NCBI GenBank assembly: GCA_938049335.1
Contig: CALIYX010000020.1
Span: 1 to 64,000, forward strand
Direction: 5' to 3'
DNA length: 64,000 bases
Origin: an uncultured Clostridia bacterium
GTDB lineage: Bacteria; Bacillota; Clostridia; Peptostreptococcales; Anaerovoracaceae
Both the position numbers and the translations under genes were made by a program. Position 1 is the stretch's first letter. Every line of letters begins with the position of its first letter. The notes under the pieces are model-generated. The model was not told the DNA's origin. It made no database searches and saw only the letters and a list, made by a program, of their open reading frames with translations. Shown here piece by piece: positions 49,777 through 57,569 of this stretch.

Positions 49777-50437
49777 GAGTGTTTCACTAGCTAATCAGGT
49801 ATTTGAGGCCTTGCAGAGCGCGATTCTAAGAGGGGAATTTGAATATGGAGAGCTTGTTAGCGAAAAAAAACTAGCCGAAAAGCTAGGTGTTAGCAGAACT
49901 CCTGTAAGAGAAGCTATGACAAGACTATCTCAGGATAGACTCATAAAGGACACGGTTAACGGCAGTATAATACTAGGAATACAGCCAAAGGATCTTAGGG
50001 ACCTAATAATCATAAAGCAAAGAATCGAGCCACTTATTGCAGTTTCACTTACCGAAAATATGACAGAAAAGGAGCTAAATAGGCTCAAGGATATAGTGGA
50101 TCAGCAGGAATTCTATAGCAGTAAGGATGATTATGAGAAGGTAATGCGCCTTGATACGGAATTTCATGATGCAATGTATCAGATAAGCGGTAGCATCGTT
50201 TTTGAGACTGTGCTATCTCAAGTACACCATAAACTTTTGAAGTATAGACTTGCATCTCTAAAGGATGAGAAGAGAATAAGAGAATCGACAGGAGAACATA
50301 AACTTATAGTTTCCGCGCTTTCAGAAGGTAAAGCATCAAAGGTAGAGGAACTACTGATTCTCCATGTTGACCATGCATATAATAGCATAATGAAAGGAGC
50401 AACAGATGGGACTGACAATAGCAGAGAAGATAATTAA
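49763..50437 (+). CDS. GntR family regulator, FCD subfamily
   Basis: About 224 residues. The N-terminal winged helix has LAEKLGVSRTPVREAMTRL (about 40-58). The all-helical FCD domain follows, with metal-ligand pattern DTEFHDAMY (about 131-139), GEHKLIV (about 177) and ILHVDHAY (about 201). The ligand is probably an organic acid; citrate or 2-oxoglutarate is a guess. I use the ATG at 49763 behind AAAGGAG. It overlaps the synthase by 14 bases and aconitase by 32, so it is part of the operon it likely controls through the operator at 48352. Confidence 0.9.
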   Translation: MIEYKSVSLANQVFEALQSAILRGEFEYGELVSEKKLAEKLGVSRTPVREAMTRLSQDRLIKDTVNGSIILGIQPKDLRDLIIIKQRIEPLIAVSLTENMTEKELNRLKDIVDQQEFYSSKDDYEKVMRLDTEFHDAMYQISGSIVFETVLSQVHHKLLKYRLASLKDEKRIRESTGEHKLIVSALSEGKASKVEELLILHVDHAYNSIMKGATDGTDNSREDN

Positions 50438-52352
50438 GGAACACATAGTTTCTGGTGAAATGAAATGTGGCGAGGAAATAGGTCTAAGAATAGATCAAAC
50501 TTTGACTCAGGATGCTACAGGAACCATGGCATATTTAGAGTTTGAAACAATGGAAATCCCAAGCGTAAGAACAGATCTTTCCATTGCATATATAGATCAT
50601 AATACACTGCAGTCGGGCTTTGAGAACGCAGATGACCACAGATTTATTCAGTCAGCAGCAGCAAAATACGGACTATATTTTTCTAGACCAGGAAATGGAA
50701 TCTGCCATCAGGTTCATCTCGAGAGATTTGCTGTTCCAGGAAAGACTCTGATTGGCTCAGATAGCCATACTCCAACTTGTGGAGGAATGGGAATGCTAGC
50801 AATGGGTGCAGGAGGTATGGATGTCGCAGTGGCCATGGGTGGAGGTGCATATCATATCACCATGCCTAAAATGTACAAGGTCAACCTCACAGGAAAGCTC
50901 AGACCTTTTGTAAGTGCAAAAGATATAAGTTTAGAAATACTAAGAATTCTAACTGTCAAAGGTGGAGTAGGTGCCATCATAGAATGGGGCGGAGAAGGTA
51001 TCAAAACACTATCGGTTCCAGAAAGAGCAACCATAACAAATATGGGAGCAGAGCTTGGTGCCACAACTTCCATATTCCCTTCAGATGAAGTAACAAGAGA
51101 GTTCTTGAAAGCACAGGGAAGAGAGGATGTATATAGACCGCTAAAAAGCGATGAAGACGCAAGGTATGATAAGCTTATAGATATTGATTTATCAAAGTTA
51201 GAGCCGCTTGTTGCATGTCCTCACAGCCCTGATAATATCAAGAAGGTTTCGGAGCTAGCAGGAACCGAAGTTAATCAGGTTTGTGTTGGCTCGTGCACAA
51301 ATTCAAGTCTATTTGATATGCTTAAGATAGCTAGCATATTGTCTGGTAAAACTGTTGACAGTAGAGTCAGCATGTCCGTTTCACCAGGATCAAAGCAGGT
51401 ACTCATGCAGCTTTCAGAATCTGGTGCATTAACTGATATATTAGCTTCAGGTGCAAGACTTTTGGAATGTGCCTGTGGTCCATGTATAGGAATGGGATTC
51501 TCACCAAATTCATCAGGAATAAGCCTAAGAACATTTAACCGTAACTTTGAGGGAAGAAGTGGTACTGCCGATGCAAAGGTATTTCTTGTATCACCTGAAA
51601 CTGCTGCAATATCAGCAATAAAGGGTGTAATTACAAATCCGATGGATATGGCAGATGATACAAATTTATATAAAGCATACATGAATGTAGTAGTCCCAGA
51701 TGAGTTTAAGGTTGACGATAGTTCAGTTATTGCGCCACTAGAAGAAGAGGAAAGGCTTGATCTTGAGATACTTAGAGGCCCTAATATTAAGCCGTTACCG
51801 GTTAGCGAAGTTCTGACTGATGAGATAGGTGCAGAGCTTGTTATTAAGCTTGGGGATAATATAACTACTGACCATATAATGCCTGCAGGATCAAAGATTT
51901 TACCATATAGGTCAAATATTCCATATCTATCAAAATTCTGCTTTGAAACCTGTGACAAGCAGTTTCCTGAAAGAGCAATTAAGGCGGGCGAGGGAATTAT
52001 TCTCGGAGGAGAAAACTATGGACAGGGATCATCAAGAGAGCATGCAGCCCTTGTACCCCTTTATCTTGGTATTAGAGCAGTAATAGCAAAGAGCTTTGCA
52101 AGAATTCATATGGCTAATTTGATTAATGTTGGAATACTGCCTTTGACCCTAGAAAACAGGGAAGATTACAACGAAATTGAGCAAGGTGATAAGCTAGTCC
52201 TCAAAGGTGTAATGAATGGCCTTAAATCAGGATGTTTTTCTTTGATAGATGAAAGAACTGGCAAAGAATACACGCTTTCCGGTGATTTTACAGAAAGACA
52301 AAAGGACATTCTGCTTGCCGGTGGACTTCTTAAATACATAGCTAGGAGGTAG
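50406..52352 (+). CDS. Aconitate hydratase
   Basis: Interconverts citrate and isocitrate. 648 residues, the shorter aconitase class. The Fe-S cysteines are in CVGSCTNSS (about 297-305) and ACGPCIGMG. The substrate-binding SDSHTPTCGGMG (about 118-129) and the C-terminal swivel domain with GGENYGQGSSREHAA are intact. Homoaconitase and isopropylmalate dehydratase are close relatives, but those are usually two subunits; here both domains are fused. GAAAGGAG precedes the ATG inside the GntR gene. Confidence 0.93.
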   Translation: MGLTIAEKIIKEHIVSGEMKCGEEIGLRIDQTLTQDATGTMAYLEFETMEIPSVRTDLSIAYIDHNTLQSGFENADDHRFIQSAAAKYGLYFSRPGNGICHQVHLERFAVPGKTLIGSDSHTPTCGGMGMLAMGAGGMDVAVAMGGGAYHITMPKMYKVNLTGKLRPFVSAKDISLEILRILTVKGGVGAIIEWGGEGIKTLSVPERATITNMGAELGATTSIFPSDEVTREFLKAQGREDVYRPLKSDEDARYDKLIDIDLSKLEPLVACPHSPDNIKKVSELAGTEVNQVCVGSCTNSSLFDMLKIASILSGKTVDSRVSMSVSPGSKQVLMQLSESGALTDILASGARLLECACGPCIGMGFSPNSSGISLRTFNRNFEGRSGTADAKVFLVSPETAAISAIKGVITNPMDMADDTNLYKAYMNVVVPDEFKVDDSSVIAPLEEEERLDLEILRGPNIKPLPVSEVLTDEIGAELVIKLGDNITTDHIMPAGSKILPYRSNIPYLSKFCFETCDKQFPERAIKAGEGIILGGENYGQGSSREHAALVPLYLGIRAVIAKSFARIHMANLINVGILPLTLENREDYNEIEQGDKLVLKGVMNGLKSGCFSLIDERTGKEYTLSGDFTERQKDILLAGGLLKYIARR

Positions 52353-52356
52353 ATAT

Positions 52357-53508
52357 ATGTCAAAGAATGATAGTATTAATAAAGATATCAAGCTAGAAAT
52401 AGAAAAAGCTTGCGATCAGCTAAAAGAGCTTTTGGAAGAGCAATATCAGAGAGCTGTAAGGATAGATAGTCCTGGTAAGTCAAGAGATAAAAATAAGGAA
52501 GCTATTGTAATTGGAATTGCTTATGGAGATGGTATAGGGCCAATAATAACTAGCGAAGCTGAAAGACTACTTAAGGTGATTTTGGCCGATGAACTTGAGC
52601 GCGGAGAAGTAAAACTTAAAAAAATTGAGGGTCTTACAATTGAGAATCGTATGGAAAAAGGGGAGGCAGTACCAAAGGATGTTCTAGAAGAAATCAAGAC
52701 TTGTGATGTATTTCTAAAGGGTCCTACAACAACTCCTAAGGGGGATGGCCTTGAAAGTGCCAATGTTGTCCTCAGAAGAGAGCTGGATCTTTATGCAAAT
52801 GTAAGACCGATTAAGGCCGAAGGGGAAAAAATCGATTGGACCTTCTTTAGAGAAAACACTGAGGGAGAGTATGTACTCGGAAGTAAAGGATGCTTGATTA
52901 ATGGTGAGGATGCCTCGCTCGCTGTAGACTTTAAGATTACAACGGAATCCGGAACGAGAAGAATAGCAAAGGCAGCTATGGATTTTGCTAGAAAGGCTGG
53001 AAAGCGCAAGATTGCGATTGTAACTAAGGCAAACATAATGAAAAAGACTGATGGTATGTTCACAAGAGTGTGTCATGAAGTCGGAGCTGATTACCCCGAG
53101 CTTGAACTTAAAGATTGGTATATCGATATCATGGCTGCAAATCTAATAAACAGGAGCATAAGGTCTGATTTTGAAGTATTTATTTTACCTAATCTATACG
53201 GAGATATCATTACTGATGAAGCTGCACAAATTCAAGGTGGAGTAGGCACGGCTGGATCAGCAAATATCGGAAGTGAGTATGCTATGTTTGAAGCTGTTCA
53301 TGGTTCAGCACCATTTCTTATTGAGATGGGAATTGCTGAATATGCAAATCCTACTAGTATTTTTACAGCAGTTTGCATGATGCTTACGCATATAGGTTAT
53401 ACTGAAAAGGCTGATCATCTAAGAAGTGCACTTGAGAAGGCTATTAGAGTTAAACCGGATGAAATCAAAGCAAGTGTGTTTACAGATATAGTGCTTGATA
53501 ATATGTAA
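52357..53508 (+). CDS. icd: Isocitrate/isopropylmalate dehydrogenase family, probable isocitrate dehydrogenase
   Basis: 383 residues. Oxidative decarboxylation of isocitrate to 2-oxoglutarate is the expected reaction. The GDGIGP signature (about 53-58), ANVVLRRELDLYANVRP (substrate Arg cluster, about 125-141), and the signature YIDIMAANL through NLYGDIITDEAAQIQGG with the metal-binding Asp residues are present. The N-terminal 45 residues form a charged helical extension before the usual start of the family. The context after aconitase decides for isocitrate over isopropylmalate. NAD or NADP preference is not determined. It follows aconitase after 4 bases. Confidence 0.88.
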   Translation: MSKNDSINKDIKLEIEKACDQLKELLEEQYQRAVRIDSPGKSRDKNKEAIVIGIAYGDGIGPIITSEAERLLKVILADELERGEVKLKKIEGLTIENRMEKGEAVPKDVLEEIKTCDVFLKGPTTTPKGDGLESANVVLRRELDLYANVRPIKAEGEKIDWTFFRENTEGEYVLGSKGCLINGEDASLAVDFKITTESGTRRIAKAAMDFARKAGKRKIAIVTKANIMKKTDGMFTRVCHEVGADYPELELKDWYIDIMAANLINRSIRSDFEVFILPNLYGDIITDEAAQIQGGVGTAGSANIGSEYAMFEAVHGSAPFLIEMGIAEYANPTSIFTAVCMMLTHIGYTEKADHLRSALEKAIRVKPDEIKASVFTDIVLDNM

Positions 53509-53510
53509 AA

Positions 53511-53539
53511 AAATGCAGCAGATTTAGTCTGCTGCATTT
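53511..53539. terminator. Bidirectional terminator between icd and the O-acylation operon
   Basis: A perfect 12-bp stem AAATGCAGCAGA/TCTGCTGCATTT is flanked by an A run. The T run is best on the minus strand. Confidence 0.88.
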
Positions 53540-53540
53540 G

Positions 53541-54704
53541 CTATTTTGTGCTTATGTCCTTTGATGCGCTTATCATCATGTCTAATGAATTGTCATTAAA
53601 GAATGTATTTGCATTATACAAGAAGAGTACGTCTGTTATGCCATTAGCTTTAATAATTTCGCTGATATCATCAAAGAAGTATCTTGGGTCTATAACTATA
53701 ATCTCCCTATAATCCTGCGATAGGAATGGGATGAAGCTATTAGCATAGGAATCTTTGATAAGAAGAAGCTTTCGCTGTGAGTTTACAGGCGTTTTAATCG
53801 AGTAAATTGGATGGTTACTTCCACCAAATACTGTATATGTATCCTTCTTCTTGAGGTTATTCAGCTTGTAAAACTCTGTTGTCTTCTCCTTTGTATCAGA
53901 GTAGAAGATAACGCTATTCTTATAACCTTGGCCTTCTTTAGGAAGATAAAGTTTTATCATATCATTAAGCCCATTGGTGAATCCACTCTTAGATGCAAGA
54001 GTTCCACGGAAGTCGTTTTTGACCGCTAGGGCATCGTACTTTATATTGCTAGTCAGTTTATTTTTCTTAGCAAAATCCTGATATGCTAGATATGCACCAT
54101 CAGTTGTCCAGTGATGGTCTGTATGATAGTAGAGCTCAATTTTGTCCTTATTCTTTTTGAATGTTGCTCTGACATCTACTGGGTTAATTCCGATTGACTG
54201 TATTTTCTTGAAGAAACCGTCCATCTGCTTGTTTTGATCCTCGGTTACTGCAAACAGAGGAAGTTTATCAGACATTATGTTTGCTGCATTTGGGACGAGC
54301 ATGAAATCCATATTTATACTAGGGTACAGCTGCTTGAGTTTGGCAAGAGAGTTATAGTTATTCTCCATCTTTTTGGTGTCAAGCTTGCTTATATTTTCCA
54401 TCAAATAGTTATCCTTGCACATAAATACATTGTTTGAGTCTGTGGAACCAAGACTTGTGTCAAAGGATGACTTGACCTTTATAAACATATTTCTAAGCAT
54501 AAATTGATCTGCAGCATATGATTCTGCCTTTGTTTCAAATCTTCCGCTAAAAATGCTGCTAATACTTAGCTTTGGCATAGTTTGAAGCAGACGATTTTCC
54601 TCAGCAGAAAACTTCTTGTCTGGCAAGAAAATATTAAAAAGCATGACCGCAATCAATATGGCTGGAAATACAAATCCGAATATTCTCGCTGTTTTATGAT
54701 TCAT
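53541..54704 (-). CDS. DHHW family protein (AlgX/AlgJ-like)
   Basis: 387 residues with an N-terminal membrane anchor (about 8-25) and an outside SGNH-like domain. The diagnostic DHHWTTDGAY lies in YYHTDHHWTTDGAYLAY (about 194-210), with an upstream Asn-rich VPNAANIMS segment and a later KDSYANSF that supplies the nucleophilic serine (SYAN at about 319-322). In alginate and related systems this type of protein transfers or accepts acetyl groups next to an MBOAT protein, exactly the context here. Last gene of the operon. Confidence 0.88.
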   Translation of the reverse strand: MNHKTARIFGFVFPAILIAVMLFNIFLPDKKFSAEENRLLQTMPKLSISSIFSGRFETKAESYAADQFMLRNMFIKVKSSFDTSLGSTDSNNVFMCKDNYLMENISKLDTKKMENNYNSLAKLKQLYPSINMDFMLVPNAANIMSDKLPLFAVTEDQNKQMDGFFKKIQSIGINPVDVRATFKKNKDKIELYYHTDHHWTTDGAYLAYQDFAKKNKLTSNIKYDALAVKNDFRGTLASKSGFTNGLNDMIKLYLPKEGQGYKNSVIFYSDTKEKTTEFYKLNNLKKKDTYTVFGGSNHPIYSIKTPVNSQRKLLLIKDSYANSFIPFLSQDYREIIVIDPRYFFDDISEIIKANGITDVLFLYNANTFFNDNSLDMMISASKDISTK

Positions 54705-54715
54705 CTTTCCTCCAT

Positions 54716-56101
54716 CTAAAATCTAAAATATAAGAAAGGATTGTAGGTGCTGAATATCAGGTATGAAACCGAAACGATAAATATAATCAGCAGGCTAGCA
54801 ATCGAAAATGCTGTACTACTCTTACTGAGAAGCGTGTACATCTTGTAAGGCTTAGGATGAGACAGAACGCATGCAATAACCATCAAAATCAGATTTGACT
54901 TTAGTAGGTATAGGAACTGCATGTTTGCAAATGGTAGCTTGCCTATAAAGAACATGTTACCGATATAGTGAATAGCGCTTGCTAGGTCATCACTAAAGAA
55001 GAATACCCAAGCTATCATGACTATCAACATAGTAATTATATGCTGAAGGGCACTAGGTAGTTTTTCCATACGCTCTGCAAAAAAGTATTTCTCTGCTATT
55101 AGGAAAACTCCATAGTATAATCCCCAAACTACAAAGTTCCAGCTTGCGCCGTGCCAAAGTCCAGTAAGCGTCCATACTATGAGAAGATTAATTACATGCC
55201 TCTTAGCATTTACTCGGTTACCACCTAGTGGAATATATAGATATTCCTTAAACCAAGTGCTGAGTGATATATGCCATCTACGCCAAAACTCTGTAACTGA
55301 CTTAGATATGTATGGGTAGTTGAAGTTCTCCATAAAATTGAAGCCAAAGACTTTACCAAGGCCTATTGCCATATCTGAATATCCACTGAAATCAAAGTAG
55401 ATTTGTAAGGAATATGCAATAGCTCCGAGCCAGTAGGTGAGAACCGATGCATTTGATCCGTCTGATAAAATCAAGGAATGCAGTGCACCCATATTGTTTG
55501 CAACGATTACTTTTTTTCCAAGTCCAATTATAAATCTTGCGCTGCCTTCACCGATTAGCTCAGGCGAAATCTCTCTGTTATCTAGTTCAGCTGCGATGTC
55601 TTTATATTTAACAATAGGGCCTGCGATAAGCTGAGGAAATAGCGATAAATATAGCCCAAACTTTAGCGGACTTTTCTGCGCTTCTGTATCACCCCTGTAA
55701 ACGTCTATTATGTAAGACATTGCCTGGAAGGTATAGAATGATATACCTATAGGAAGTGGCAAGGCTGTATATGAGATGTTTGTACCTAGCAAAGTATTTA
55801 CGCTATCAAGTGCAAAACCATAGTATTTGAAGAAGGAGAGAATTAAAAGATTTACAACAACAGTGAATATCAAAGTTGCCTTCTTGTCGATTTTTCGTTC
55901 ATTCTCTATATCAAGTGCCATTGCCCAGTTAAAGACAATGCTAAATATCATTAAAAATACATATATTGGCTCGCCCCAAGCATAAAAAAGCAAGCTGGCA
56001 GCAAGTAGAACATAGTTCTTGTACTTAAAAGGCACAGCGAGGTATAGAATTAATAAAACTGGTAAGAATGTGAACAGAAAGAAGATGCTACTGAACAGCA
56101 T
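54716..56101 (-). CDS. MBOAT family O-acyltransferase
   Basis: 461 residues with about ten to twelve membrane helices. Passes acyl groups across the membrane to an outside polymer. Conserved features are EFWRRWHISLSTWF (about 276-289) and the catalytic histidine in GLWHGASWNF (about 319-328), as in AlgI and DltB. It begins 14 bases before the end of the DUF4358 gene and ends 11 bases before the DHHW gene. The acceptor polymer is unknown; a cell-wall polysaccharide is likely. Confidence 0.94.
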   Translation of the reverse strand: MLFSSIFFLFTFLPVLLILYLAVPFKYKNYVLLAASLLFYAWGEPIYVFLMIFSIVFNWAMALDIENERKIDKKATLIFTVVVNLLILSFFKYYGFALDSVNTLLGTNISYTALPLPIGISFYTFQAMSYIIDVYRGDTEAQKSPLKFGLYLSLFPQLIAGPIVKYKDIAAELDNREISPELIGEGSARFIIGLGKKVIVANNMGALHSLILSDGSNASVLTYWLGAIAYSLQIYFDFSGYSDMAIGLGKVFGFNFMENFNYPYISKSVTEFWRRWHISLSTWFKEYLYIPLGGNRVNAKRHVINLLIVWTLTGLWHGASWNFVVWGLYYGVFLIAEKYFFAERMEKLPSALQHIITMLIVMIAWVFFFSDDLASAIHYIGNMFFIGKLPFANMQFLYLLKSNLILMVIACVLSHPKPYKMYTLLSKSSTAFSIASLLIIFIVSVSYLIFSTYNPFLYFRF

Positions 56102-56549
56102 TTCTGAATACCTCCTCTATCTTTTGTCCATCATCACCGACATAATACAGTAGATATGTGCCTTTTTGGATGATTAAAGCGTTCTTTAGAGCAGCTACCT
56201 GCTTAGGACCATAGCCCTCAAAAATCTTTAGCTGTGACTGAATCCTCTTATCGACGCTATCTCTGAAGTTATTTAGCTTGTTTCTATCACTTGCTTTTAC
56301 AACCAGAAGTTCATCGACACTGAGGGCCTCAGGGCTTTTATAATAAAAATATCCTTTAGTGCTAGATGGATCTATCTCAATAAAATGGACTAAATCCTGA
56401 TCGACGCACTTGTTAAGTTTCTGCGACTTTAGTTCTTTTGCCATAGATTTCTCTATAGAATCAACTGGAACATTCTTGGCGCTTTGAATGCTGTAGGCGA
56501 TTCCAAGGAAAGCAACTAAAATGAGCAGAAATATTAATTTCTTCTTCAC
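56088..56549 (-). CDS. DUF4358 domain lipo/secreted protein
   Basis: 153 residues. An N-terminal hydrophobic segment (5-20) acts as signal or anchor, and the rest is a compact outside domain matching DUF4358 in length and in the FIEIDPSSTKGYFYYKSPEA and YLLYYVGDDG pattern. The family is often found beside MBOAT/DHHW operons in Clostridia, and its function is unknown. No lipobox cysteine is seen. One base separates it from the SGNH gene. Confidence 0.75.
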   Translation of the reverse strand: MKKKLIFLLILVAFLGIAYSIQSAKNVPVDSIEKSMAKELKSQKLNKCVDQDLVHFIEIDPSSTKGYFYYKSPEALSVDELLVVKASDRNKLNNFRDSVDKRIQSQLKIFEGYGPKQVAALKNALIIQKGTYLLYYVGDDGQKIEEVFRNAVQ

Positions 56550-56550
56550 T

Positions 56551-57327
56551 TTATAGACCTGCCTTCTTCTGCATTAAATCAAGCCAAATAACATAATAGG
56601 CAGGCTGAACATGTATGCCGTCACCAGCGTAAAGCGATGGGTCATCTACTAAAATGTGAGCTGTATCGATATATGTAACCTTGAGCTTCTTACACATAGC
56701 TTTGATTTTATTATTAAAATTCTTGTAATTACCTAGAACTTTATTTGCGCTTATTGCAGATTCGTCAGGAGTGCTTATACCATTAACATAAATTTTTGTC
56801 TTAGGTGATTTCTTCTTAAACTTATTTATGAGATTAGAATATTGCTCTATGAAACTATCTGCATCTCCGTTGAAGTTACCCATGTCATTCATTCCGTATG
56901 AGAAGAACGCAGCCTTAGGGTAGGTTCCAGCAGCTTTATCAAACATTGCCTCGTCCTTGCTAACTGCACCGCCGACAGCAGAGAAAACCTGCTCTTCGCC
57001 AAGGAAACCATAAACGGTGAGCCCCTCGGTGATAGAGTCACCGACAATTGCACAGTTTGCAAAAATTGTTCTATAGTTCTTGCCGTCCTCTGAGCCTCCG
57101 TTTTCGGCTTCTTTCATTTTCTGAAGCTCAGCTTCAACATCGACAACAGTAGAAAAGTTAAACTTTGAAACCTTTGTTATATTGGCCTGGACCTTTTCTT
57201 TAGCTATTTTTGCATTATGATTGGATTTAAAAAGATTAAAAACAAACATGAAGGCTAGTATTATAACTGCGAGTAGTACGATAATAGCTCGCAAATTTAA
57301 ATTATTTCTGGTTGATTTTGTTCTCAT
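56551..57327 (-). CDS. SGNH/GDSL hydrolase, membrane anchored
   Basis: 258 residues. A membrane helix lies near 15-32. The catalytic blocks are in order: block I VGDSITEG with the serine (about 92-99), block III GMND (about 140-143) and block V DGIHVQP with the Asp-His pair (about 237-243). Likely an outside esterase that removes or moves acyl groups on the same polymer the MBOAT modifies. First gene of the operon, with its own promoter. No ribosome site of strong type is seen before the ATG. Confidence 0.85.
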   Translation of the reverse strand: MRTKSTRNNLNLRAIIVLLAVIILAFMFVFNLFKSNHNAKIAKEKVQANITKVSKFNFSTVVDVEAELQKMKEAENGGSEDGKNYRTIFANCAIVGDSITEGLTVYGFLGEEQVFSAVGGAVSKDEAMFDKAAGTYPKAAFFSYGMNDMGNFNGDADSFIEQYSNLINKFKKKSPKTKIYVNGISTPDESAISANKVLGNYKNFNNKIKAMCKKLKVTYIDTAHILVDDPSLYAGDGIHVQPAYYVIWLDLMQKKAGL

Positions 57328-57368
57328 ATATTACACCGTTTTTCCATCTGATTTAATTTTTGTTTCAC

Positions 57369-57398
57369 ATAATATATCATAACAAAATGAGATGTAAA
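57369..57398 (-). promoter_or_regulatory. Promoter of the O-acylation operon
   Basis: On the minus strand there is -35 TTTACA, an 18-base spacer and -10 TATTAT, about 45 bases before the SGNH start. Confidence 0.55.
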
Positions 57399-57445
57399 AT
57401 CAATGTTAATTTGACATAAATTAGTTGATATAATATTCAGTTTTC

Positions 57446-57488
57446 CTTGAAGCTAAAAGTGCTTGAAGATGCTTAAATATGCTTGAAG
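57446..57488. repeat. Repeated heptamer CTTGAAG upstream of valS
   Basis: Three exact copies of CTTGAAG (57446-57452, 57462-57468, 57482-57488) lie before valS, with a fourth partial CTTAAAT between the last two. They may be a regulator's site. No T-box or other known leader could be recognised. Confidence 0.4.
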
Positions 57489-57569
57489 AAATGAGCTTTT
57501 TGCTGTATTATTATATATGTATTTTTGTAGCTATTTTAATCTTTATTTTACGAAAGGATTTCTAAATAT

